Shown here piece by piece: positions 25,356-34,545 of a DNA stretch of 64,000 nt (position 1 is the stretch's first letter; every line of letters begins with the position of its first letter). A program made the translations under genes and the position numbers. The DNA comes from Lysinibacillus fusiformis. GTDB taxonomy: Bacteria; Bacillota; Bacilli; Bacillales_A; Planococcaceae. The stretch is taken from the NCBI RefSeq assembly GCF_002845985.1, contig NZ_PDFK01000009.1, positions 62,001-126,000 of the forward strand, read 5' to 3'. Below the pieces are notes generated by a model. That model was given only the letters and a program-made list of their open reading frames with translations, searched no databases and was not told the DNA's origin.

Positions 25356-25943
25356 ATGAGGAGAAAAATTTTTATATTACATGAAATATATGGAGTTAAT
25401 CATTTTATAAAAGAACAAGTCCAAACATATAGTGATGAAAACACTTCCGTTTCCTGTATTTCGTTCTATTCAGATGGTTTATCCTTTTCATATGAGCAAG
25501 AAAAGCAAGCATATGAATTTTACATGCAGACAGTTGGCTTCGATGCCCCTCTAGAGTTACTTTCTCAAAAAATACTGGCGGCAGCTCAAAATTATAATGA
25601 AGTGGTATTAATTGGTTATAGCGTAGGTGCAACTTTGGCTTGGCGATTAGCCACACTCCCCCTACACCGCGTCATTTGTGTGTATGGTTCACGTATCCGC
25701 CAATACTTCGATATCCTACCTGCATGTCCAACTTTAGTCGTTTTACCTAGCTATGAAAGTAGTTTTGATGTGCAAATATTAAAGAATGCACTTGGTCGCA
25801 TACCGAATGTTCAGACCAAACAATATCAGGGTTTACATGGTTTTATGGACGCCTCTAACTCTAATTATTGCCAAAGGAGCTACTTGCAGGCACACAATGA
25901 CATCCGAAGCTTTTTACAAGCTAGAAAATTTCAGGAGGAATAA
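25356..25943 (+). CDS. Dienelactone-hydrolase-like alpha/beta hydrolase
   Basis: 195 residues with an alpha/beta-hydrolase outline: IFILHEIYGVN at the N-terminus, nucleophile elbow IGYSVGATLAW (Ser near 90) and a C-terminal His in GLHGFMD. The acid residue is not certain. The substrate is unknown. Only two bases separate it from the ABC-LytTR regulator gene, so it is the first gene of an operon that continues to the ABC transporter or ends at the regulator. Confidence 0.7.
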   Translation: MRRKIFILHEIYGVNHFIKEQVQTYSDENTSVSCISFYSDGLSFSYEQEKQAYEFYMQTVGFDAPLELLSQKILAAAQNYNEVVLIGYSVGATLAWRLATLPLHRVICVYGSRIRQYFDILPACPTLVVLPSYESSFDVQILKNALGRIPNVQTKQYQGLHGFMDASNSNYCQRSYLQAHNDIRSFLQARKFQEE

Positions 25944-25945
25944 AC

Positions 25946-26902
25946 ATGGAACAAAATATTGATATTCAGGTTGAACCCTATATTGAAGCAGGCAATGTTA
26001 TTTATCCGAGCTTTCAGCTTTCTTTACAACCTGGCACTATTATCGGCATCTATACAGATATTTCAAAAATACATACATTAATGCGATGGTTTATGAACCG
26101 ACATGATACATATACTCATTTTCGTGAAAGTGCGTTATATGAGCGACTTACTGCTCGTGAATATATCCAGTTTTTATTGAGACTTTTTAACCGTCCAACG
26201 AACGAAACGGAGAATCTATTAAAGCTCTTTAGCCTTACTGAACAAAAAAACACTAGAATTAGTCGGCTTTCTCATAGTGAAAAACAGCGATTAAAGTTAT
26301 TGAATACGTATCTCCATCAAGCACCTATTCAAATTTTAGAAGAGCCCTTTCAAAATATAGATGAATTTTCAAAACAAAATATCCAACAATTATTAAATAG
26401 TCAAATAAAACAGCAAAAAACCATCATTTTATTATCGACCAATCTAGAAGATTTAATGATTATGAGTACAGCTATACATAGATTAGACGGAGCTGGTTTG
26501 CATGCGTTAGATGTAAAGGAGGATGAAATAGAACAATCACCTCAGCAAATTGAATCTGCACCAATTCGCATTGATAAAATCCCAACAAAGAAAAATGATA
26601 AGATTATTTTATTTAATCCACCCGAAATTGATTATATTGAAAGTGTTGAAGGTGATGTTTCTATCTATGTGGCTGGAGAAGCATATCCATGTACTTTATC
26701 GCTCAATGAGCTAGAGCAAAAATTGACACCATTCGGCTTTTTTAGAAGCCATCGTTCTTATATTGTGAATCTGCAAAAGGTTCGTGAAATCATTACATGG
26801 ACACGTAACAGCTATAGTCTAGCACTCAATAGCACTGAAAAGGCTGTTGTCCCACTGTCGAAAAATAAATTAGCAGATTTAAAGGAAATACTCGGAATAT
26901 AG
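25946..26902 (+). CDS. LytTR regulator fused to a degenerate ABC ATPase domain
   Basis: 318 residues. Residues 1-185 follow the ABC ATPase fold but the Walker A is lost (GTIIGIYTDISKIHT where G-x4-GKS/T is expected). The signature is RLSHSEKQRLKLL and the Walker B region is IQILEEPF. Residues 215-318 are a LytTR DNA-binding domain (DYIESVEGDVSIYVAG, FFRSHRSYIVNLQKV, VPLSKNKLADLKEIL). It therefore probably senses the neighbouring transporter by mimicking or pairing with its ATPase. The transporter genes follow after a 146-nt gap with its own promoter-like sequence, suggesting the regulator controls them. Confidence 0.85.
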   Translation: MEQNIDIQVEPYIEAGNVIYPSFQLSLQPGTIIGIYTDISKIHTLMRWFMNRHDTYTHFRESALYERLTAREYIQFLLRLFNRPTNETENLLKLFSLTEQKNTRISRLSHSEKQRLKLLNTYLHQAPIQILEEPFQNIDEFSKQNIQQLLNSQIKQQKTIILLSTNLEDLMIMSTAIHRLDGAGLHALDVKEDEIEQSPQQIESAPIRIDKIPTKKNDKIILFNPPEIDYIESVEGDVSIYVAGEAYPCTLSLNELEQKLTPFGFFRSHRSYIVNLQKVREIITWTRNSYSLALNSTEKAVVPLSKNKLADLKEILGI

Positions 26903-27048
26903 TAGATTTCCCAGGAAATAAACGACTCCTGTCACCTTTAATATTGTTTCACTGAGGATCATTTTTCCGCCTTTCACCCGATTTATACTGTGTACCTTAT
27001 GTTTGTTGCTTATAGTGTAGACATCAACAACAAACAGGAGGTTTACAC

Positions 27049-27897
27049 ATGAACACAGTGATTGATGTGCAGCACTTGAAAAAAACATTTAATAAAGAAA
27101 CAGCATTGCAAGATGTTTCTTTTACAATTCAGAAGGGGGAAATATTCGGCTTTCTTGGTCCAAGTGGTTCTGGTAAAACAACTACTATTAAAATATTAAC
27201 CGCACAAACAGATAAGTCGGCTGGTAATGTCCTATTATTTGGGCAACCAGCATCTGAAATGAAGCAAAGTCAAAATCGTAAACGTTTTGGTATTTTAACA
27301 GATAATAGTGGTTTGTATACAAGACTATCTATTGAAGAAAATTTATTATTTTATAGTAACTTATATCAGCTATCCCACTCTGCCGTAAAAGAGGCTTTAG
27401 ATTTTGTAAACTTATATGCGGAACGTAAAAAGAAGATCAGTCAGCTTTCAAAAGGAATGATTCAACGTGTTACCCTTGCTCGTGCTATTATGCATAAGCC
27501 TGAATTATTATTTTTAGATGAGCCTACTTCTGCTTTAGACCCTGTCAATACACAGCATATTTATAATGGCTTACGAAAATTAAATGATATGGGGACAACT
27601 ATTTTTTTAACCACTCATGATATGAGCGAAGCAGAGATACTTTGTGACCGTGTAGCCTTCCTTCATAAGGGAAAAATTCGAGCAATAGGTGCACCAAAGG
27701 ATTTAAAACAGGAATTTGGCTCTGATTCTATTACAGTTGAACTCAAAAATGGCATGCAAGAGATTATACAAAACGGTGCACAAGATGCAGAGAAGCTTTA
27801 TCAATGGATGCATTCCAACGAAGTTACAAGAATTAATACAAATGAGCCGACATTGGGTGATATTTTTATGCAAATAACAGGGAGTGATTTAGTATGA
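27049..27897 (+). CDS. ABC transporter ATP-binding protein (drug/lipid export type)
   Basis: 282 residues. Walker A GPSGSGKTTT, signature LSKGMIQRVTLARA, Walker B LLFLDEPTSALDP and switch TTHDMSE are all intact. It belongs to the CcmA/DRA family that pairs with ABC-2 membrane proteins. It overlaps the permease gene by four bases. The start has AGGAGG 6-7 nt upstream. Control by the ABC-LytTR protein encoded just before it is likely. Confidence 0.9.
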   Translation: MNTVIDVQHLKKTFNKETALQDVSFTIQKGEIFGFLGPSGSGKTTTIKILTAQTDKSAGNVLLFGQPASEMKQSQNRKRFGILTDNSGLYTRLSIEENLLFYSNLYQLSHSAVKEALDFVNLYAERKKKISQLSKGMIQRVTLARAIMHKPELLFLDEPTSALDPVNTQHIYNGLRKLNDMGTTIFLTTHDMSEAEILCDRVAFLHKGKIRAIGAPKDLKQEFGSDSITVELKNGMQEIIQNGAQDAEKLYQWMHSNEVTRINTNEPTLGDIFMQITGSDLV

Positions 27898-28601
27898 ATT
27901 TTTCAATGACACGTATTCAAGCTATATTGGTGAAGGATTATAAGGAATTTTCACGTAACTATGCTGTATCGACGATGGTGCTTCTGCCGCTAATAATGGC
28001 TTATTTATATAATCAATCAGGCTCCAATAGTATTAGTATATATTTTCTACCAATCAACATGGCCTTTGCTGTAGTAACAACATATGTCCAATGTTGCTTA
28101 ATTGCAGAGGAAAAAGAAAAAAACACTCTTCGCAGTCTCATGCTATCCCCAGCATCACTTGGTGATATTTTAATTGGTAAAAGCTTGTTTGTTTTAATAA
28201 TTACAATTCTAGCTGAAGCTGTGACTATTTTTCTAGTTGGCTATGAGCCTGCTAATCTTTTCATCATAGTAATAGCATTATTACTTTCAGCTTTGTTTTA
28301 TATTGCATTAGGTACAATATGTGGTTTATTTGCTAAATCCATTATGGAGGCATCCATCATTGTGTTGCCTGTAATGTTAATATTCTCTTTCGGTCCTTTT
28401 GCTCTAGCTTTATCTTCTGTCAACCCAATCTTAAAAATAGCAGAATGGTTGCCTAGCTCACAATTATTACTTTTAGCAGAGGCATTAGAAGGTTCGTATT
28501 CCATGCCAGATGTGGTCATTCCTCTGTTGACAATCATTGTATGGACACTTGTTTCTTGGTTTTTCGCAGCAGTTATCTATAAAAAAAGAATGGTCGATTA
28601 A
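27894..28601 (+). CDS. ABC-2 type transporter permease
   Basis: 235 residues with six hydrophobic segments and the ABC-2 intracellular stretch EEKEKNTLRSLMLSP near 85. It is the membrane partner of the preceding ATPase. The substrate could be an antibiotic, peptide or lipid. A terminator overlaps its stop codon. Confidence 0.85.
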   Translation: MNFSMTRIQAILVKDYKEFSRNYAVSTMVLLPLIMAYLYNQSGSNSISIYFLPINMAFAVVTTYVQCCLIAEEKEKNTLRSLMLSPASLGDILIGKSLFVLIITILAEAVTIFLVGYEPANLFIIVIALLLSALFYIALGTICGLFAKSIMEASIIVLPVMLIFSFGPFALALSSVNPILKIAEWLPSSQLLLLAEALEGSYSMPDVVIPLLTIIVWTLVSWFFAAVIYKKRMVD

Positions 28602-28615
28602 TGACCATTCTTTTT
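28587..28615 (+). terminator. Rho-independent terminator
   Basis: GAATGGTC and GACCATTC flank GATTAAT and T5 follows. It overlaps the last codons of the permease gene. Confidence 0.85.
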
Positions 28616-28617
28616 AA

Positions 28618-29769
28618 CTATAATAATTCCTTCTCTAGCTTTTCAATCTCATCTAGCGTTTCAGCGTACCATATGCCGACAAATCTAGAGGCAACGGGCT
28701 CATCAAAGTAATCCCCATCATAGAAAGATAACGGAAATAATGCTTCCTGTTCTATACATTGCTTAATTGTTTGAAAGAAGTGATCATTCTGTTGCGGATC
28801 TTGTGCAGCATAGGAAGCAAATTTATTAATGGGCTTTCCTAAAGCATCATGAAACATCAGCATAGAGGTAGAACCATTCTGACGGAAATTTAAGTCAATG
28901 GCTTGAACATCACCAGCCTCTGTCACAATTAAATCAAAGCCTGCCACACCAACAAAACCTTCCTCCACACCACGCTTCATTATATGTTTTCCTGCCTCAA
29001 TTACTTTTTCAGGTACTTTATCTACTATGATATTTCCTTCATAAATGCCGTTGTCATCTGTTATTTGCTGTGAAGCTCCTAAGTATTGAATCCCTAGCTC
29101 CTCACAGTAAATAAATTGACAGCTATAATTGTGCTTTGTTTGTAAAAGTTCTTCAATAATGATACTGTCAGTGCCAGTCATTCGAAATTGGCGTATACCT
29201 TCTGTCAGCTCTTCTTTATTATGGCAAATGATGACACCATATCCTCCCGATGTTGGGGAATCATCTCCAGGCTTTAGTACAACAGGTGGCTGCCAATTTT
29301 TTATGGCATCAGAGAGTCTATAGGTTTCTACATTTAAACGACTTGGAATGAATTTACTATCAATTAAATGATCGATATATGCTTTTGTATTCAGCTCATT
29401 AAACTTTTCGGCATCCATCCAATAGCATTGACGATCCATATGCTCTAAGTCATGTATATACTGACAAACAATTGTCTTCCCTTCCTCACACCAAGATTGG
29501 ATCTGTGCCAGATATTCTTCCTGTGTGTCATAGCTATACGGCTGTTCCATCCAAGGTAACCCTGCTAATTGATGAAGCTCCTGGGCTTTTTCTGTTTGTG
29601 TGGCTCGGTGTACTAATACGGGGATATCAGCAATAGCTACTTCTCTAGAGGTTAAAGCATCCAGCTTATGAGGTTCGTCCATCATCCACGGATTATCACT
29701 ATACGGCGTTCTTGGCGTATATACAGCATTATCACCATAAATTTGTCTTAAAGTATATTTTGGTTTCAA
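28618..29769 (-). CDS. ATP-grasp domain protein
   Basis: 383 residues. ATP-grasp features are PPVVLKPGDDSPTSGGYGV (nucleotide-binding Lys and glycine loop), SIIIEELLQ, and the metal-binding IDLNFRQNGS near the end. Such enzymes join a carboxylate to an amine or thiol via an acyl-phosphate. The first about 130 residues form the usual pre-ATP-grasp part. No biosynthetic neighbours point to a substrate. Confidence 0.75.
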   Translation of the reverse strand: MKPKYTLRQIYGDNAVYTPRTPYSDNPWMMDEPHKLDALTSREVAIADIPVLVHRATQTEKAQELHQLAGLPWMEQPYSYDTQEEYLAQIQSWCEEGKTIVCQYIHDLEHMDRQCYWMDAEKFNELNTKAYIDHLIDSKFIPSRLNVETYRLSDAIKNWQPPVVLKPGDDSPTSGGYGVIICHNKEELTEGIRQFRMTGTDSIIIEELLQTKHNYSCQFIYCEELGIQYLGASQQITDDNGIYEGNIIVDKVPEKVIEAGKHIMKRGVEEGFVGVAGFDLIVTEAGDVQAIDLNFRQNGSTSMLMFHDALGKPINKFASYAAQDPQQNDHFFQTIKQCIEQEALFPLSFYDGDYFDEPVASRFVGIWYAETLDEIEKLEKELL

Positions 29770-29876
29770 GTAGATTACCCTCTTTCAAGTTTTAAGTACT
29801 CTACCCTTCCCATTACTTTTTGACACTTTTTATAAGAAAAAGTGGTTTTCTAGATTAAAAAAAATCCATTTTATTC

Positions 29877-30467
29877 CTAATTATAACCAAATTGCACTAA
29901 TAGCTCTTCTAAATGTTTTTTTACCTTTGACCATTCTTCAATCGTGATACTATACATCACAGTATGCCGCGTTGTTCCATCCTTGCGAATCATATGATTA
30001 CGCAATATTCCTTCCTTTGTGGCACCTATACGCTCAATGGCCTTTTGAGAACGAATATTTTCATGATCCGTTTTTATTTGAACTCGCTTTAAATGAAGCT
30101 GTTCAAAACAATATTGCAGTAATAAATATTTACAATTCGTATTTATAGCTGTACGCCAGTATGCAGGAGTCAGCCATGTATTGCCTATTTCTAGTCGCTG
30201 ATGCTTATCATCAATATCCATAAACCTAGTTGAACCTATAATATCTCCTGATTTTTTATCCACAATTACAAACGGGAATTCTGTTTTTCCGCTTCTTGTT
30301 ATTAATGCGTTTTCCACAAAGTTATTCACATCCTCCTTTTTCTTGATCGTTGTGGACATATGTGACCAAATTTCTGGATAACGCCCAGCCTCTATTATTC
30401 CCGGTAAATCGTTTAACTCTAAAGGCTTTAGTTTAACCACATTATTTTCTAATGCAATAAATTCCAT
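29877..30467 (-). CDS. GNAT-family N-acetyltransferase (RimJ/RimL-like)
   Basis: 196 residues. Acetyltransf_3 layout: LKPLELNDLPGIIEAG at the N-terminus, IIGSTRFMDIDDKHQRLEIG in the middle and the acetyl-CoA region NIRSQKAIERIGATKEGILR. The acceptor is unknown; relatives modify ribosomal proteins or small amines. The ATG lies behind AAAGGAG. It is divergent from the MocR-type regulator. Confidence 0.85.
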   Translation of the reverse strand: MEFIALENNVVKLKPLELNDLPGIIEAGRYPEIWSHMSTTIKKKEDVNNFVENALITRSGKTEFPFVIVDKKSGDIIGSTRFMDIDDKHQRLEIGNTWLTPAYWRTAINTNCKYLLLQYCFEQLHLKRVQIKTDHENIRSQKAIERIGATKEGILRNHMIRKDGTTRHTVMYSITIEEWSKVKKHLEELLVQFGYN

Positions 30468-30563
30468 TACAGCTCACTCCTTTTTTACTTATTTAACGAT
30501 AAAATTGATATGATAGATATAACCAATTACTAAAAAACCGACCATACCAAAGGAGGCATTTTT

Positions 30564-31928
30564 GTGGAGCTTTCCATTTCATTTACAGGGGATTCAGCGA
30601 AATATATACACATCTACGAAGAAATAAAACACGCTATTATAACGAAAAAAATACACGCACATACGCAACTGCCTTCTAAACGAGCTCTTGCTCAAACATT
30701 GGATGTGAGCGTGCACACCATCAAGGAAGCATACGAACAATTACTTGCGGAAGGCTATATTTATAGCAAAGAAAGATCTGGTTATTATATCGCTCCCTTT
30801 GAATTTGATTGGCTACAGCAAGAACAGCCACCTGCTTTTACTCCTAGTATCAGTAACGCAAATGACATTCAATTCGACTTTACGAATGGACATGTGGATA
30901 ACGAAGCTTTTCCTTATGCTGTTTGGCACAAGCTAATTAAAAAGCATTTTAATAGCAACAACTTATCAACAAGCCCCTGGGAAGGAGAGGCAACTTTACG
31001 CACAGAGATTGCTCGCTATGTAGAACGTTCGCGTGGGGTTGTTTGTGCTGCATCACAAGTGTTTGTCTATAGTGGTACACAAAGCCAGCTTCAAGCTCTC
31101 TGTCATTTTCTTGGTGGCACGACTCGCGTTGGCTTAGAGGAACCAGGGTTTAAACGAGTACGTGCCGTTTTACAGCAATGTGGATTATCTACAGAAGCGA
31201 TTCCTGTGGATAATTCAGGGGTTACACTTCCTCCAACAACAATTCACATGTTATACACAACACCAGCTCATCAATTTCCTTTAGGCATGATTATGACGAT
31301 GGAAAGAAGAGCGGCATTGTTACAATGGGCTAACTCGAACGAGGCTCTTATTATAGAAGATGATTATGATTCTGAATATCGTTATAAAGGGCTACCAATC
31401 CCTTCTTTAGCAAAAATGGATCAGCTTCAACGAGTCATCTATTTCGGAACATTCTCGAAAACATTGCTTCCATCATTACGTATTAGTTATATGATTCTAC
31501 CAAAATCCCTAGTCATACCGTTTATGACTTTTCATCAAGATCAAAAATCAGTTGTCTCCAAAGTAGACCAGCTTGTTTTAGCAGATTTTCTTGCACAAGG
31601 GCAATTCGATAAGCATTTGGCAAAAATGCGGACGATTTATCGTAAAAAACAGCAGGCATTACTGGCTGCCATCTCTACACATTTTTCAAATGAATTTCAA
31701 GTGATCGGTGAAAAATCTGGGCTCCATCTTGTCATAAAGCTACCTCCATATCTTGCCGAAAATAGAGCAATCCAGCTAGCTCAAGAGGTAGGAATTCAAG
31801 TCTATCCATGCTCTACCTCCTATCAAAATGGTACGATTGACGCGAAGGTCATTATTGGCTATGGTGGACTGACACTTCAGCAAATTAATGACGGCATTGC
31901 ACTCCTTGCTTCTGTTTGGCAATCATGA
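30564..31928 (+). CDS. MocR/GabR-type PLP-dependent transcriptional regulator
   Basis: 454 residues. N-terminal GntR winged HTH (HTQLPSKRALAQTLDVSVHT, then EAYEQLLAEGYI) joined to an aminotransferase-like domain with the PLP lysine in FGTFSKTLLPSLR and the Asp of IIEDDYDSEYRY. MocR proteins sense amino acids or vitamin B6 forms and control adjacent metabolic genes. The target is unclear; the divergent GNAT gene is the nearest candidate. The start is GTG behind AAAGGAGG. Confidence 0.88.
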   Translation: MELSISFTGDSAKYIHIYEEIKHAIITKKIHAHTQLPSKRALAQTLDVSVHTIKEAYEQLLAEGYIYSKERSGYYIAPFEFDWLQQEQPPAFTPSISNANDIQFDFTNGHVDNEAFPYAVWHKLIKKHFNSNNLSTSPWEGEATLRTEIARYVERSRGVVCAASQVFVYSGTQSQLQALCHFLGGTTRVGLEEPGFKRVRAVLQQCGLSTEAIPVDNSGVTLPPTTIHMLYTTPAHQFPLGMIMTMERRAALLQWANSNEALIIEDDYDSEYRYKGLPIPSLAKMDQLQRVIYFGTFSKTLLPSLRISYMILPKSLVIPFMTFHQDQKSVVSKVDQLVLADFLAQGQFDKHLAKMRTIYRKKQQALLAAISTHFSNEFQVIGEKSGLHLVIKLPPYLAENRAIQLAQEVGIQVYPCSTSYQNGTIDAKVIIGYGGLTLQQINDGIALLASVWQS

Positions 31929-32072
31929 TGAATTCATTAGTTTGTCTAAATCTTCATTGAATAGAGCGAAACCTTATAAAAATTTTTTCGTATATCAATT
32001 ACGACACGCTGAAAATAAACATTGGCTGAATCAAGTTCAAATGATATGGACAAATAAGGGGATTAGATAATA

Positions 32073-32879
32073 ATGGAGAAACGCGAGCAATTAGAACAGT
32101 ATTTGCAAGAGATTCAATTGTGGGAGAAGGATCAAAAGGATTTATGGTTTTGGGAGAAATTAGGGAGAATACCTTTTAAGATATTAGATAAAATGACGCC
32201 TGCCTTTATTCAAAATAAAATTGCTTTATTAGTTGATGAATTAGGCAATTATATTCAATCGGGCGGGAAATATTTAATTAATGAACAAGCCATACTTCAA
32301 AAAATCCGCAACCATTCTTCTACACAGCATATTTTGACGATTGCTGATATTGGGCAAATTCCTTTAGAGGACATGATTGCTCTCAGTGATAAATTACAAA
32401 ATGAACGTGTAAAATTTGCTACGGTACAAGGGGCCTCTACTGGCTTCGGAGGCATTTTTACTTTAGCTATTGATATTCCAGTTATTTTAGGAACTGCTTT
32501 AAAAACATTACAGGAAATAGCGATGATTCATGGCTATGATCCGAATGATAAGATGGAGCGTGTTTTCATAGTGAAATGTCTACAATTTACTTCTGCTGAT
32601 ATTGTCGGTAAAGAAGCCATTTTGCAGGAACTTTCAACTATGAATAGCTCGAAAAAGGCTTCTGATAATATGATTTCACAGCTCCAAGGATGGCAGGAAG
32701 TATTTTACACCTATCGAGATCAGCTTGGCTGGAAAAAGCTGTTTCAAATGATTCCTATTGCTGGAATGGTCTTTGGAGCCTATGCCAATAAAGGAATGAT
32801 TCAGGATGTCGCTGAAACGGGCATGATGCTTTACCGAAAAAGACGTATATATGAAAAACTAAATGAATTAGAACATTAA
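32073..32879 (+). CDS. EcsC family protein
   Basis: 268 residues, full-length EcsC domain: FKILDKMTPAFIQNKIALL, ASTGFGGIFTLAIDIPVILG and the C-terminal IPIAGMVFGAYANKG. One or two hydrophobic stretches around 125-150 and 225-245 suggest membrane association. EcsC proteins were named after the B. subtilis ecs locus, but this one is not next to an EcsAB transporter. Function unknown. Confidence 0.85.
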   Translation: MEKREQLEQYLQEIQLWEKDQKDLWFWEKLGRIPFKILDKMTPAFIQNKIALLVDELGNYIQSGGKYLINEQAILQKIRNHSSTQHILTIADIGQIPLEDMIALSDKLQNERVKFATVQGASTGFGGIFTLAIDIPVILGTALKTLQEIAMIHGYDPNDKMERVFIVKCLQFTSADIVGKEAILQELSTMNSSKKASDNMISQLQGWQEVFYTYRDQLGWKKLFQMIPIAGMVFGAYANKGMIQDVAETGMMLYRKRRIYEKLNELEH

Positions 32880-32888
32880 TAGAAATGG

Positions 32889-32925
32889 AAAGATGGCACT
32901 ATTATTGACGTGTCATCTTTTTGTA
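32889..32925 (+). terminator. Rho-independent terminator
   Basis: AAGATGGCAC pairs with GTGTCATCTT, followed by TTTTGTATTTTT. It lies between the convergent ecsC-like and quinone oxidoreductase genes. Confidence 0.8.
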
Positions 32926-32928
32926 TTT

Positions 32929-33897
32929 TTATATTTTAATAAGAATTTTCCCTTGATGCTGGCGGCTTTCCATCAATTCATGTGCCTTTTTCATTTCTTC
33001 TAAGGCAAAAATTTTAGCAATGGGGACCTGAAAGCTATCTTCTTTTATTAAAGAAAAAATAGCCTGCGCAACCTGCTGCAACATTTCTGGCTTTGAAGCT
33101 CTAGTCGTGCCTAAGCTGAAGCCTTTTATAGTACGGCAGCTGCTATGTAAATCTGATGTTTTAATATTACCAGCTCTACCTCCACTATTGCCGAATTGTA
33201 CAAGAGTGCCATAAGGCGCTAAACAATTCAAACTTTCCTCTGTTATAGCACCTGCTATCGAATCAAACACAATATCAACACCACGTCCCTCCGTTAGTTC
33301 ATGCACTTGTGTACTGAATTGATCATATGTGAGAACATGATTTGCACCAAGCTGATACACGATTGGAGCTTTCTCTAAATTACTCACAGTCCCAATAATC
33401 TGCTTTGCCCCTAGCTTTTTTGCCATTTGGATGAGCATTGTCCCTACTCCACCGGAAGCAGCATGTATCAAGACGACATCATGCTGACCAATAGCTGCTA
33501 TTTGATGTGTTAGCATATACGCCAAAAATGAAACCGTCGGTACAGCTGCTACCTTGTCAATTGGTACATCACTAGGAATTTTAAAAACCAGCTGTTCCTT
33601 AGCTACAACAAATTCTGCATAAGCTCCATTTTTAGGGAATGCGATGACTTGGTCGCCCTTTTGAAAGTTACTGTTATCATCGAAGACCTCTTCTACAACA
33701 CCTGCAACATCTAAGCCAAGAATCATTGGGAAATTGGCTTTAGCTTTATTGCCTGTGCGGTTTTTAATATCTGCATAGTTCACACTCGTATAAGTTGTGC
33801 GTATTAGGACTTCGCCTTTAGTCAAAGTAGGCTCTGAACAGTCTATATAGTTTAAAACTTCTGCCTCACCAAACTCATGGATCACAATAGCTTTCAT
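32929..33897 (-). CDS. Zinc-free quinone oxidoreductase (MDR family)
   Basis: 322 residues. GroES-like N-terminus, then the NADPH-binding Rossmann part with HAASGGVGTMLIQMAKKLGA and DIVFDSIAG, ending HQGKILIKI. No structural zinc cysteines, which places it with the quinone reductase/crotonase-like branch. It would reduce quinones or enones with NADPH in the cytosol. Confidence 0.88.
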   Translation of the reverse strand: MKAIVIHEFGEAEVLNYIDCSEPTLTKGEVLIRTTYTSVNYADIKNRTGNKAKANFPMILGLDVAGVVEEVFDDNSNFQKGDQVIAFPKNGAYAEFVVAKEQLVFKIPSDVPIDKVAAVPTVSFLAYMLTHQIAAIGQHDVVLIHAASGGVGTMLIQMAKKLGAKQIIGTVSNLEKAPIVYQLGANHVLTYDQFSTQVHELTEGRGVDIVFDSIAGAITEESLNCLAPYGTLVQFGNSGGRAGNIKTSDLHSSCRTIKGFSLGTTRASKPEMLQQVAQAIFSLIKEDSFQVPIAKIFALEEMKKAHELMESRQHQGKILIKI

Positions 33898-34221
33898 TCA
33901 TTTCTCCCTCCTTGTTAAGAAAAATTATATACTAAATTTAGAATGGATGGATAATCTTCCTGACAATGGACTGGAGCAATAATGCTAGTCTAAAACAACA
34001 AGTGGTTTTGCCAATTAGGACGATTAACAAAGGCTCACTATTCACAGAAAAAAATAGTACAACTAACGACATTGGATCTTACCATTTTGAAGAATCTCGA
34101 TCACTTACTTAAAGTTGCGTCAACTGTTGCTTGACCATACAAATTATCAGTAAAGGAATTGACGAAATTTTCAGATCACACTTTACCAAAATTATGTACA
34201 TATGATACACTAGCAAAAATA

Positions 34222-34509
34222 CATTGAAGAGAAGAGTAAATAAGGCTGTTCTTCCCAGAGAGCTCGGGTCGCTGAAAACGAGCAAGAACGAATGATTGAA
34301 ACAAGTCTCGGAGTAGCGCATTGGACTTCTATTTGAATGATGGTGCGACGGGAACTCCCGTTATAGAGTTACAGTATAAACATAAGTAATTATGTCGTAC
34401 TGAAAAGGCTATTATGGTGACATAGTAGTGAACTAGGGTGGCACCACGTGAGTATAAATTCCACAATCTCGTCCCTAAGACTAATCGTCTTGGGGGTGGG
34501 ATTTTTTAT
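34222..34509 (+). promoter_or_regulatory. T-box riboswitch leader
   Basis: All main T-box parts are visible. The Stem I region has AGTAAATA, AGAGAG and a GGTCGCTGAAAA apical part. The antiterminator core AGGGTGGCACCACG is at 34435-34448. The terminator pairs TCCCTAAGAC (34472-34481) with GTCTTGGGGG and is followed by T6. After TTGAA in the likely specifier loop (about 34296-34304) the sequence is ACAAG, which reads ACA (Thr), or AAC (Asn) if shifted by one; this is a tentative reading. The gene controlled is the MFS transporter 37 nt downstream. Upstream, 33898-34221 holds the promoter region and nothing else I recognise. Confidence 0.88.
34472..34508 (+). terminator. T-box terminator hairpin
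   Basis: The stem pairs TCCCTAAGAC with GTCTTGGGGG and is followed by T6. In the uncharged-tRNA state the 5' half would pair with the antiterminator instead, letting transcription enter the MFS gene. Confidence 0.85.
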
Positions 34510-34545
34510 TTTGCAGATCTTGACTTTGCTTAAGGAGGAATTGAT

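Noticed and set aside
31888-32070. A 60-codon frame just before the EcsC-like gene
   Set aside because: It begins inside the MocR gene in another frame, has no ribosome site and no recognisable sequence.
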